The translations under genes were made by a program, and so were the position numbers. The notes beneath the pieces are model-generated. The model was not told the DNA's origin and ran no database searches. It saw only the letters and a list, made by a program, of their open reading frames with translations. From Vibrio sp. SNU_ST1 (GTDB taxonomy: Bacteria > Pseudomonadota > Gammaproteobacteria > Enterobacterales > Vibrionaceae), in the NCBI RefSeq assembly GCF_030563405.1, contig NZ_CP130749.1:558001-622000 (forward strand): a stretch of 64,000 bases of DNA. Reading direction: 5' to 3'. Below are positions 25,725 to 34,224 of this stretch, in pieces (position 1 is the first letter of the stretch; each line of letters opens with the position of its first letter).

Positions 25725-26467
25725 TAAGTCAGGATCTGATTTAGGAACGCTTGAGTACGTTCATGTTGAGGATTTTCAAAGAGCGCTTGTGGGGTATTCG
25801 ATTCCACAATTTGTCCTTCATCCATGAAGATAACTCGATCAGCCACTTGCTTCGCAAAGCCCATTTCGTGGGTAACACACACCATAGTGATGCCTTCGCT
25901 CGCTAGTTCAACCATCACGTCGAGCACTTCGTTGATCATCTCCGGATCAAGCGCTGAAGTCGGTTCATCAAAAAGCAGTAATTCAGGCTTCATGCACAGT
26001 GAACGGGCGATAGCCACTCGTTGTTGTTGGCCACCAGAAAGTTGTACAGGATACTTGTTGGCTTGTTCTGCAATGTGCACACGCTCGAGGTAATGCATTG
26101 CTATCTTCTCTGCTTGTTGTTTGCTTTTTTTCAGCGTACGTATTGGAGACAGAGTCAGGTTTTCAAGCACAGTAAGATGGGGGAACAAATGGAAGTGCTG
26201 AAACACCATTCCGACTTGACCTGGTGTGTTGAACCTGCACGGAAGCGCTTGTTCTAGCACGGAAAGCTCACCACTTTCGAAGGGTTCTAGCTGATTGATA
26301 CAGCGGATCAAGGTTGATTTACCTGAACCAGACGGCCCGCAAATCACCACTATCTCTCCCTGTTCAATATTTAAGTCGATATCCTTTAGGGCATGAAAAT
26401 CACCATACCACTTGTTAAGTGACTTAAACTTAACCATTTCCTTGAGATTGTTCAAATCGTTATTCAT
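25721..26467 (-). CDS. Polar amino acid ABC transporter ATP-binding protein
   Basis: A 248-residue ATPase that powers the importer. Walker A GPSGSGKS (residues 44-51), Q-loop VFQHFHLFPHLTVLEN, signature LSGGQQQRVAIARSL, Walker B LLFDEPTSALDPE and the switch His (CVTHEMGF) are all present. It is the first gene of the operon; the order ATPase, permease, binding protein, permease is common in Vibrio. Confidence 0.95.
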   Translation of the reverse strand: MNNDLNNLKEMVKFKSLNKWYGDFHALKDIDLNIEQGEIVVICGPSGSGKSTLIRCINQLEPFESGELSVLEQALPCRFNTPGQVGMVFQHFHLFPHLTVLENLTLSPIRTLKKSKQQAEKIAMHYLERVHIAEQANKYPVQLSGGQQQRVAIARSLCMKPELLLFDEPTSALDPEMINEVLDVMVELASEGITMVCVTHEMGFAKQVADRVIFMDEGQIVESNTPQALFENPQHERTQAFLNQILTY

Positions 26468-26564
26468 ACCTAGTAAAGAGACAGGTTTACCTTAACAATA
26501 TGGAAATATGATTGCACATAAAATTAGGGACTTAAGAGAATTTAATAGCATCTTGTCGGGCCAA

Positions 26565-26597
26565 TTAAAAAGCAGCGCCCAAAATGAACGCTGCTTC
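26565..26597 (-). terminator. Terminator of yqhD
   Basis: AGCAGCG (26571-26577) pairs with CGCTGCT (26589-26595). Read on the minus strand, the stem is followed by TTTTAATT, as expected downstream of yqhD. Confidence 0.65.
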
Positions 26598-26692
26598 TGT
26601 TGTACGAAAGAAAAAAGCAATAGGTTCAGTCAGATGTGAAAATTCATCTTTGTATGACCGCTACCTTTGCTTTCTCTCTATGTTAGCGGCTC

Positions 26693-27841
26693 TTATTGAA
26701 TCGCAGACTCCAGAATCTCACGTGTTTTCTCTGGCGTAATTGCCTGGTTCTCACCAAGTTGCAGGTAACCGTGTGATTCAAGCTGAGCAACAACGTTGTC
26801 GATTGCTGCCGCTTTGGTTGCTTCGTAGCCGTCGAACATAGTTGCAACGTCTAGGCTGTGGTAGAACGCTTCGATTGCATCGATAGTACGCTCTGCTAAG
26901 TCAGCACCTGCTTCTAGGCCAAATACGTTACGACCCATTTGCTCTAACTTGCCACGCTTCGCTTCTATTTGGTTGCGAAGTAGTGAAGGTTGAACAATCG
27001 CAAGTGAACGTGCGTGGTCTACGTGCCATAGTGCTGTGAACTCATGGCCAATCATATGTGTTGCCCAATCTTGAGGAACACCTGTGCCAATCAGACCGTT
27101 AAGTGCTTGGTTTGCTGTCCACATTAGATTTGCACGCCATGCGTCGTTATCACGCTCGTCGTATTGCTCACCCAGTACAAGTAGGTTTTTCAGTAGTGTT
27201 TCTGAGTAACCGTCTTGAACCATCGCGTTAGCAGGCATAGTGATGTATTGCTCACACACGTGGACCCAAGCATCAACTAAACCATTTACTAATTGGCGCT
27301 CTGGTAGAGACTTCATTACATCTGGGTCCATAACCGCAAACTTAGGCTGTACCGCAGGGTTCATGAATGCCAGTTTCTCTTGAGTCTCTTTACGAGTGAT
27401 TACCGCACCCATGTTAGATTCAGAACCCGTCGCAGGAAGTGTCAGTACTGCACCAATAGGAGTTGCTTCAGTTACTTGGTGTTTGCCCGCTAGGATATCC
27501 CAACCATCGCCGTCGTATTTAGCCGCTGCAGCAACGTATTTAGAACCATCGATTACCGAACCACCGCCAACAGCGATAATAAATTCTACGTTTTCTTCTT
27601 TAACAAGAGCGACTGCTTTATCTAGCGTCTCTTTCGTTGGGTTAGCTTCAACACCAGCGAACTCAATCCAAGCGTGATCTTTTAGAGAAGCGACAACTTG
27701 GTCGTAAACACCGTTGCTTTTGATTGAACCGCCACCGTAGATGACTAGTACTTTCTTCGAAGTATCAACCGCTTGGCTGATAGCGTTAATTTGGCCTTGG
27801 CCGAAGTGGATAACTGTAGGGTTAACATAAGTGAATTGCAT
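26693..27841 (-). CDS. yqhD: YqhD-like NADPH-dependent aldehyde reductase (iron-type alcohol dehydrogenase)
   Basis: A 382-residue cytosolic enzyme of the iron-containing alcohol dehydrogenase family, closest in pattern to YqhD, which uses NADPH to reduce toxic short aldehydes such as those from lipid peroxidation. The N-terminus (NPTVIHFGQGQI) and the nucleotide-binding GGGSVIDGSKY are typical. The metal ligands are visible as D-x3-H in GLVDAWVH and two His in GHEFTALWHVDHARS. It is divergent from an AraC regulator, as in E. coli yqhC-yqhD, supporting the call. Confidence 0.92.
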   Translation of the reverse strand: MQFTYVNPTVIHFGQGQINAISQAVDTSKKVLVIYGGGSIKSNGVYDQVVASLKDHAWIEFAGVEANPTKETLDKAVALVKEENVEFIIAVGGGSVIDGSKYVAAAAKYDGDGWDILAGKHQVTEATPIGAVLTLPATGSESNMGAVITRKETQEKLAFMNPAVQPKFAVMDPDVMKSLPERQLVNGLVDAWVHVCEQYITMPANAMVQDGYSETLLKNLLVLGEQYDERDNDAWRANLMWTANQALNGLIGTGVPQDWATHMIGHEFTALWHVDHARSLAIVQPSLLRNQIEAKRGKLEQMGRNVFGLEAGADLAERTIDAIEAFYHSLDVATMFDGYEATKAAAIDNVVAQLESHGYLQLGENQAITPEKTREILESAIQ

Positions 27842-28034
27842 TAGAGATTCCTTGTGTAAAGCTCAATTTGTTATTTTATTTGATTGCTCAATTTCTATAT
27901 TTGCATATTAGTACAGTAACCTAGGGTGATGAAGAGCTGATCCTCCAAATAAATTGCCTATTTCTACAAACTTGATATTCTTTCTCTGCTTTAGCTTACT
28001 TACTCCTAGCACTTGGAATGGAAAGTCGCCACTT

Positions 28035-28919
28035 ATGAAAACACTCGCGCAGTTATTACAGTCTTATGTAGAACACAAAGGTTGGGATGATCTCGAAGGG
28101 ATCAGAGAAACAGAGATTGAAGGCGTGTGGTTGTATAGAAGCAGTGGCGGGAATCAGCGTCAGCCATTCACTTACCAGTCGGGTATTATCATGCTCGGGC
28201 AGGGCAAAAAGAATATCTACATTGGCGACAGACCCGTTACTTACGCTGCAGGTGATTACCTTGTGGTAGGTGTACCAATGCCATTGGAATGTGAAGCCTT
28301 GCCTGTAAATGGCGAACCTTTGCTTGGTTTATCTATCAATATTGACTCTCAACGTTTGCACAGCTTGGTAAAAAAGTTAGAAGACCAAGGCTTTCTTGAG
28401 AGCTACTGCAATAAGCACAAACAGAATTCTAGCGGCTTAGAGTCCACGCCGATGGAAGAGCAAATGCTAGAAAGTTTTACTCGATTGGTGAAAATGCTGC
28501 ATTGCGACATCGAAGCCAACATATTGGGTGATGCCATGGTCACCGAAATTGTCTACCGCGCCCTAACCGGTACAGAAGGGCGAGTGCTGTTTGATTTGGC
28601 CCATCATGACGGCCATTACGCACGTGTCGCTAAAGCGCTGTCCAAAGTGCATGAAGAGTACGACCAAACCATTACTGTTCAATCGCTTGCCTACGAAGCA
28701 AACATGAGTGTGTCTGCCTTCCACAATGCATTCCGTAATGTCACCTTTGAATCACCTCTTCAATATTTGAAGAAGGTAAGACTCAACAAAGCCAAAGAAC
28801 TGATTCAACTAGAAGGCCTGCGAATTAGCGATGCTGCACGCCGAGTCGGCTACTCCAGCCCATCCCAATTCAGTCGTGAATTTAAGCGCCACTTCAATAT
28901 AACCCCAAGAGCGGTTTAG
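28035..28919 (+). CDS. yqhC: YqhC-like AraC-family activator
   Basis: A 294-residue regulator with an N-terminal cupin-like AraC_N sensing domain (about residues 25-150, with GKKNIYIGDRPVTYAAGDYLVVG) and a C-terminal AraC helix-turn-helix pair (about 195-290, with TVQSLAYEANMSVSAFHNAFR and ISDAARRVGYSSPSQFSREFKR). In E. coli YqhC senses aldehydes and activates yqhD, and the divergent layout here is the same. I start it at the ATG at 28035, as an open extension to 27954 adds a spurious hydrophobic leader. Confidence 0.88.
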   Translation: MKTLAQLLQSYVEHKGWDDLEGIRETEIEGVWLYRSSGGNQRQPFTYQSGIIMLGQGKKNIYIGDRPVTYAAGDYLVVGVPMPLECEALPVNGEPLLGLSINIDSQRLHSLVKKLEDQGFLESYCNKHKQNSSGLESTPMEEQMLESFTRLVKMLHCDIEANILGDAMVTEIVYRALTGTEGRVLFDLAHHDGHYARVAKALSKVHEEYDQTITVQSLAYEANMSVSAFHNAFRNVTFESPLQYLKKVRLNKAKELIQLEGLRISDAARRVGYSSPSQFSREFKRHFNITPRAV

Positions 28920-29568
28920 TTCTTCTTTCAACGAAACTATGTGTTGAGAGCTATGGTGCCAAAAGCTATGGCGTCTCGTTCATCGTTGACGCCATCGTGA
29001 TTCCTGAAAGTCCCATTTCTTGGCTGAACAACCATACTTATGATGTCATCACCCCTGAGCCTCATATTTGTTGAATTATATGAGTAAATGTATCTAATAA
29101 TAGGCATTGTCAGATTGTAGGTATTTGATTCTCGAATATATTATTAACGTACTTATATAAAATAAGCTCTCGAAAATAATTAATTAAATAGCCTAAGAGT
29201 TTATGCACGGGTATAAGGGGTAAAGTTACTAACCTAGCTAGTAACGGAGTTTTAGTGTGAACAACCTATCAAATATCATCTAAATTTGGGGAATTATCCT
29301 TCCAATTATCTGAGAGAGTATTCAGGATTATTGAATAGACTTAAAAATAAAGAGAATTTAGCAGTTGATAAAGCCAAGTGTGACGGATAATTAGTCGTTT
29401 GATGACTAATTATTCTGTAACTTGCTGATTTATAGTCAACTGAGAGTCTGATGGATATCACGTTTACCCTCAAATAATTCACTTAACATTGCGCTACTTT
29501 AATCATTCTTTCCAATACGATTGTTAAATATAAATACGTATTCCTATATTATTAAAAGGATAATTCCG
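28920..29568. other. AT-rich intergenic region with two inverted repeats
   Basis: About 650 bases with no supported gene. It holds two perfect dyads. ATGGCGTC (28968-28975) with GACGCCAT (28988-28995), 48 bases after yqhC, has no T-run. ATAATTAGTC (29387-29396) with GACTAATTAT (29404-29413) lies about 155 bases before the triple-RidA gene and could be an operator. Confidence 0.5.
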
Positions 29569-30816
29569 ATGAGTAGCGATATCATTAAAATTTCAAGAAA
29601 TACTGAAAACGCACCAATAAACTCTGTATCTACACAAACGGTCGCTTTTTCTCATTATAATAACTTTTCTGCTCAATTGCCTGTAGATCCTAAAACAGGT
29701 GAAGTAGTGATTGGTGATATTAAAGACCAAGCAGTACAATGCTTAAATAATATTAAGGCCATTGTTGAAAGCATCGACCATGTTATGGATGATGTCGTAA
29801 AGATTAATATTTTCGTTAAGAATATTTCTGATATCGATGCTATTGATGAAGTTTACACAAGCTTCTTCAACAACAGCCTGCCGACACGTACAGTCGTGGG
29901 TGTAGCTGCACTGCCAAATAGCGATGCGCTAGTTCAAATGGATGCGCTTATTTCAAACGGCGAAGGTACTAAACCACAAGCACCTTGCGCACTAGTTAAG
30001 GTCTCAAGAAATACGGATAATGCGCCTCAAAGTGCTGTGTCCACTCAGACTGCGGCTTTTTCTCACTACAACAATCTTTCAGCTCAGTTACCTATAGATG
30101 TAACCACAGGTGAGTTGGTTGATGGTGGTATCGAAGTGCAAGCGGCACAATGTCTATCAAACATTAAAGCGGTTCTAGAAAGCATCGGTCATGTCATGAA
30201 TGATGTGGTTAAAACGACTATCTACGTAAAAAATATCGCAGATGCGGAAGTGGTAAATGAAGTATGTACTAAATTCTTCCCAAGCTACGTTCCTGCTCGT
30301 ACCGTTGTTAACGCAGCTGAATTACCAATGGGCGCTTTAATTCAAATTGATACATCCGTTTCACATGGCGACGGCACACCGCCGCAATTACCAGAAGACA
30401 CTCGCTTACTGGTTATTGAAACCAATAACACTGGTGCCGCACCATTCATGCCTTATTCGCATACTGTTGCTTTTTCTCACTACAATCATATCTCAGGCCA
30501 ATTACCTTTAGACCCGAAAACAAATCAAGTGGTTGCTGGTGGTGTAAAAGAGCAAGCTGAACAATGTTTGAAAAATATTAAGGCGATCATTGAAAGTGTT
30601 GATCATAGTATGGACGATACAGTGAAGATCAATATTCAACTTAAAAATGTTTCAGACATTGATGCGGTGAACGAAGTTTATACCACATTCTTTAACGCTG
30701 ACTTACCAGCAAGAACGGTGGTTGGGGTTTCAGAGATCCCTATGAATGCTCTGATACAAATTGATGCAGTCGTTTCTAACTGCGAAGGAACACCACCACA
30801 AGACCTTACTGTGTAA
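29569..30816 (+). CDS. Protein with three fused RidA (YjgF/UK114) domains
   Basis: A 415-residue protein made of three RidA-like domains in tandem (about residues 4-134, 141-272 and 278-410). RidA proteins normally are about 128 residues and work as trimers, hydrolysing reactive enamine/imine intermediates with an active-site Arg. Each domain keeps that Arg (R107, R244, R382, in TRTVV or ARTVV), and each has the shared segment AFSHYN followed by QLP. The acidic residue near the C-terminus of E. coli RidA is Asp here (QMDALI, QIDTSV, QIDAVV). One chain could fold as a pseudo-trimer. I start it at the ATG at 29569, preceded by AAAGGATAA; an extension to 29521 lacks a ribosome site. No signal peptide. 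Confidence 0.9.
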   Translation: MSSDIIKISRNTENAPINSVSTQTVAFSHYNNFSAQLPVDPKTGEVVIGDIKDQAVQCLNNIKAIVESIDHVMDDVVKINIFVKNISDIDAIDEVYTSFFNNSLPTRTVVGVAALPNSDALVQMDALISNGEGTKPQAPCALVKVSRNTDNAPQSAVSTQTAAFSHYNNLSAQLPIDVTTGELVDGGIEVQAAQCLSNIKAVLESIGHVMNDVVKTTIYVKNIADAEVVNEVCTKFFPSYVPARTVVNAAELPMGALIQIDTSVSHGDGTPPQLPEDTRLLVIETNNTGAAPFMPYSHTVAFSHYNHISGQLPLDPKTNQVVAGGVKEQAEQCLKNIKAIIESVDHSMDDTVKINIQLKNVSDIDAVNEVYTTFFNADLPARTVVGVSEIPMNALIQIDAVVSNCEGTPPQDLTV

Positions 30817-30844
30817 ACAAAGTTAAACCCACTTCAAGCTAAGC

Positions 30845-30871
30845 GATCAGATTGTCGGTGATGATCTGATC
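30845..30871 (+). terminator. Weak terminator-like hairpin after the triple RidA gene
   Basis: GATCAGAT (30845-30852) pairs with ATCTGATC (30864-30871), followed by a pyrimidine-rich stretch (TGCTCCTTCTTT). Confidence 0.45.
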
Positions 30872-31037
30872 TGCTCCTTCTTTAAATTGTTGGCTTGTAC
30901 AGCACATTCTCATACCGTTAGAAATAATTAGTTAAACGTTTGGCTAGCCTGAGCCCGAAGAAATGATCAATACTGGTGATTCGAACTACTGCTTGTAGAG
31001 TAGATATCGCAGATTTTGAACTGTATTGGAGGTGCTT

Positions 31038-31445
31038 TTGAAAAAGTCATTAATTGTACTGGCGTTAGTTACTACATCTTCTTTCGCTGTTGATGATGAA
31101 GACCCTTGTAACGTTGAAGGTGGAGGGGTTACTGCGGGTTATCTGTGTGTCGAAGAGAAAATGAAACTAGCAAACATCGATCTCAATAAAACATATCAAG
31201 AAGCCATTATGCGAATAGCCGAGGAAGAAGCCGAATTGCAAAAAATCGAGTTTCAAATCGATCTAGAAGAACCTTTCCGGAGAGCTCAACAAGCTTGGTT
31301 GAAATACAGAGACGCAGATTGTGAATTTATTGGTCAAGCGTATACGCCTTCTCCTTGGGCCGGGGTTCAAATCGAAGAGTGTAAGCTAAGGATGATTTTA
31401 GAGCGTATCGAGTATTTTAAAGGTACATATTCAGTTCCAGATTGA
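31038..31445 (+). CDS. LprI-like (DUF1311) exported protein
   Basis: A 135-residue protein starting at the TTG at 31038, which has a strong GGAGGT ribosome site just upstream. The signal peptide ends after SFA (about residue 17). The mature domain has the DUF1311/LprI pattern with paired cysteines (DPCNVEGG, YLCVEEK, DADCEFIG, IEECKLRM) and the motif FRRAQQAWLKYRDADC. LprI of Mycobacterium inhibits lysozyme, but most bacterial members are untested. Confidence 0.85.
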   Translation: MKKSLIVLALVTTSSFAVDDEDPCNVEGGGVTAGYLCVEEKMKLANIDLNKTYQEAIMRIAEEEAELQKIEFQIDLEEPFRRAQQAWLKYRDADCEFIGQAYTPSPWAGVQIEECKLRMILERIEYFKGTYSVPD

Positions 31446-31546
31446 AGAAGCTTAAACTTGATTCTGGGTAATTAAGTTGGGGTTCATAGAAGCGATGTAC
31501 CAAGAACCGAAAATAGAATTAGAATGCGAGAAAGAAAATTAAGTGT

Positions 31547-31903
31547 ATGAAATTTCGAGTTATTTTATTGTTGTGCCTAGCGATAGTGGGGTGTTCATCC
31601 AATCAAGAGCTAACACCTGATCCGACAACTATCACGCTTTTTTATGGTGAGACGTCGATCTCGGCGGGTGTGTTAGAAGATAAAACATTTAATTCGGTTC
31701 TAGCCGATAGAAAAGAGAGTGTTACTTTCTCGGGCTCACTATCAAAGCAAAACTCAGGTTACTTAGTTGATATGTTAGTAATCAGAGAAAATAGAGCACC
31801 ACGTTCAAAGCGCCAATTAAACACCTTACTTCTTATGAAGCCGGGCGAGTTAGTGGATGTTGGCGGTGTGAACAATGATGTGTTCAGAGTCATTCTAGAG
31901 TAA
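31547..31903 (+). CDS. Hypothetical lipoprotein
   Basis: A 118-residue protein with a clear lipoprotein signal (MKFRVILLLCLAIVGCSS, lipidated Cys at 16). The mature part is short and beta-rich, with no recognised family. It lies about 100 bases after the LprI-like gene on the same strand. Confidence 0.65.
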   Translation: MKFRVILLLCLAIVGCSSNQELTPDPTTITLFYGETSISAGVLEDKTFNSVLADRKESVTFSGSLSKQNSGYLVDMLVIRENRAPRSKRQLNTLLLMKPGELVDVGGVNNDVFRVILE

Positions 31904-31997
31904 CAATCCCGAAGTAATCAATTAATGTAAAATTTTTCTTTACCTCAACCTAACTTCAAGTCTTAAGCTTCTCTTACCCAATAAGAAGGAGCTTATT

Positions 31998-32147
31998 ATG
32001 CAAAATAACTACGTAAAAGAACTCGCCGTTAAAACTTACCAAGAAGAACTTCAGAAAGAGTACGTTAAATCTAAAGCTAGACCATTCCACGGCCCGAGTT
32101 TTATCGGTGGCGTACTGCTGTCAGTCGTGTTGGTTGGACTGTTTTAG
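31998..32147 (+). CDS. Small protein (49 residues) with a C-terminal membrane helix
   Basis: A short gene with a near-perfect ribosome site (AAGGAG, eight bases before the ATG). The first 33 residues are hydrophilic and charged, including EELQKEYVKSKARPF. The last 15 (FIGGVLLSVVLVGLF) form one hydrophobic helix, so it is probably a tail-anchored inner membrane protein. No family recognised. Confidence 0.62.
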   Translation: MQNNYVKELAVKTYQEELQKEYVKSKARPFHGPSFIGGVLLSVVLVGLF

Positions 32148-32439
32148 CTATCAGGTTCATGGAATCTTTGATCCACTACCAACTCTCTTTCTTACAATTT
32201 GCTTGTACTTAATTGCTTACGGCACAATTGCTTAGGTTGATATATGGTGTTGATGTTAGAGGAAGTATGGCAAGCCAAGAGTATTAAAAGCGCAGATTAC
32301 TGATATTACCTGTGGTGAGAATGTCACTGTCATCGAGCCAAGAAATTAACAGGTTTACCATAGGTTAAAAGAGACAAGCTTGCTGTTGATGATTCATAAT
32401 ATATGGCATCAATAGTGGTTGTTAAAAAGAGAGTTACTT

Positions 32440-32916
32440 ATGAACATTGTGACAGTCTATAGTGGTAATCAGCAGGTATATGCGAATTTGTATCAGGGCT
32501 ATGCGGCCGAATTTTCAAAGATCATCGGCGATAAACCTGATGAGTACGGCTTGTTCGAGATTTATCCGACGCTTGGCGATACCGTAACGGGCTATTTACT
32601 CTACATTGATGGTGTCCCTGCTGCGTTAACAGCCATTGAAACCAAAGCGCCAAGCGAGTTTGAGATTTGCGACTTCTATGTGGTGCCTTATTTTCGAAAA
32701 AACAAAGTAGGAAAACGGTTCATCTCTGAACTGTTTGAACATCTAAAAGGCAGTTGGGAGATCAAGCAAGTAGTGGGTGCAGACCATGCTGTTAAGTTCT
32801 GGAGAGAGGTCGTTAACGACTACACCTCAGGTAACTACGTGGAAGACCAATATCAGGACGAAAAATGGGGCTTGGTAACGAGACAATGCTTCAATCACGG
32901 TGCTAGTGCCGAGTAA
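32440..32916 (+). CDS. GNAT-family N-acetyltransferase
   Basis: A 158-residue acetyltransferase. The start is placed at the ATG at 32440, with AGAGAG about seven bases before it; an in-frame upstream start at 32419 would add seven residues. The strand-4/motif-A region reads FEICDFYVVPYFRKNKVGKRFISELF, with N-K-V-G in place of the usual R/Q-G-x-G. Substrate unknown. A strong terminator follows. Confidence 0.8.
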   Translation: MNIVTVYSGNQQVYANLYQGYAAEFSKIIGDKPDEYGLFEIYPTLGDTVTGYLLYIDGVPAALTAIETKAPSEFEICDFYVVPYFRKNKVGKRFISELFEHLKGSWEIKQVVGADHAVKFWREVVNDYTSGNYVEDQYQDEKWGLVTRQCFNHGASAE

Positions 32917-32929
32917 AAGCTTATATATT

Positions 32930-32969
32930 GAAGCTGGCAGCGTCCTTCTAGCCAGCTTCGAGTCTTTTT
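32930..32969 (+). terminator. Rho-independent terminator
   Basis: GAAGCTGGC (32930-32938) pairs with GCCAGCTTC (32951-32959), followed by GAGTCTTTTTATTT. Confidence 0.82.
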
Positions 32970-33021
32970 ATTTCAAGGTTTAAGGTTACTTATAGATTTG
33001 CGGTGACTTTTAGATTTACGG

Positions 33022-33468
33022 TTACTTCTGAGATTTATTACGTTCGATTACGCTAATAGCGATCGCCAAAAATAGAATATCTTTCACTAGGAAGAAGTTA
33101 GTGACTAAGATGCCATCCGATACTTTCCAAGCGTTTGGCGTTGTAATTAGGAAGCTAAGTGTCACAACAAAGATAGCCGCTGCAGCAATGCCTGAATAGA
33201 AAGCAATTGTCGGTTTCTTAAATCCAACGATCAGTCCAATCGCGACAATAATCTCCGCGGCACCCACCATGTTAGAGACAGCTTGTACTGAGAACAGATT
33301 GTAAAGCCAGTTCATTGCAGGATGATTCGCGATTAGCGGTTCAATGAGCATCGCTTCGGTTGGCGTAAACTTATAAATACCAATCCAAGCTAGCACTAGT
33401 GCTACGCCAACCACACCAAGGTTATACCCCATATTACTCTGTTTTAAATCATAGGTTTGAACATGCAT
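33022..33468 (-). CDS. DUF417 (YkgB/RclC-like) membrane protein
   Basis: A 148-residue inner membrane protein with four predicted helices and the family segments WIGIYKFTPTEA and PFSVQ-like NLFSVQAVSNMVGAAEI. E. coli RclC, a relative, belongs to a reactive-chlorine response operon; the function of most members is unknown. It stands alone on the minus strand. Confidence 0.85.
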   Translation of the reverse strand: MHVQTYDLKQSNMGYNLGVVGVALVLAWIGIYKFTPTEAMLIEPLIANHPAMNWLYNLFSVQAVSNMVGAAEIIVAIGLIVGFKKPTIAFYSGIAAAAIFVVTLSFLITTPNAWKVSDGILVTNFFLVKDILFLAIAISVIERNKSQK

Positions 33469-33717
33469 AAAAGTACTCCATTTAATAAAATCTCTGAATA
33501 TGACCGCAAGAGTTCAATTTAAATTTCGCGTTGAGAATAATACTTAATCTTTTTAGCGAATTCAGGTTCGAGCTCTGAAAAATCGAGTCGCAAGATGCTT
33601 GGTAGAGAAGGGGAGATTTTGTACAAGAAGAGGTGGTTTCTAATTTTTGTTTTCAATATTAGGAATTTGGATTAGATTACGTTGACGTAAATCCTAATTA
33701 TAAGAAGAGAATCGCTC

Positions 33718-34080
33718 GTGAAAATCCATAGAATTAACCCGACCAAACGTTGGTCAGATGTAACTGTATTTAATGGTATCGCAAGTTTTGTTGAGGTACC
33801 AGAGACGGATACATCTGCAGGAATTAAGAGTCAGGTTCAGCAAATCTTCGAACAAGCTGAAGAAATGATGAGTTTGGTAGACAGCGATAAATCTCGTGTA
33901 TTGTCAGTGACTATTTACCTAACGGATTTCGCTAACTTTGATGCACTAAATGAAGTGTGGGAAGCGTGGTTCCCTGAAGGCTGCGCGCCAAGCCGTGCAT
34001 GTGTGAAAGCAGAACTTGCTAACCCTGAGCTATTGGTTGAGATGTCTTTCATGGTTGCTGCTGGTGAAAAGTTTCAATAA
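33718..34080 (+). CDS. RidA family protein (single domain)
   Basis: A 120-residue protein of the RidA superfamily, in a subgroup away from classic RidA (the start MKIHRINPTKRWSDVTVFNG is typical of the Rid4-7 type). The Arg near PSRACVKAEL is kept, followed by VEMSFMVAA. It starts with GTG, with AAGAAGAGA upstream. It is only distantly similar to the triple RidA protein 3 kb away. Confidence 0.88.
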   Translation: MKIHRINPTKRWSDVTVFNGIASFVEVPETDTSAGIKSQVQQIFEQAEEMMSLVDSDKSRVLSVTIYLTDFANFDALNEVWEAWFPEGCAPSRACVKAELANPELLVEMSFMVAAGEKFQ

Positions 34081-34151
34081 GCCGAAATATCGGTAGATAT
34101 AAGCGCTAGTCGACGTAACTATTAATAGAGTCGACAGCGAACAGATAAAAC

Positions 34152-34186
34152 AAAGCCACTCAGGTGAATCACTTGAGTGGCTTTTT
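34152..34186. terminator. Bidirectional terminator
   Basis: AAAGCCACTCA (34152-34162) pairs with TGAGTGGCTTT (34174-34184), then TT, between converging genes. Confidence 0.82.
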
Positions 34187-34224
34187 AGTGTTCTACGCTA
34201 TCCGAAACTAAATCGGATTAGGTA

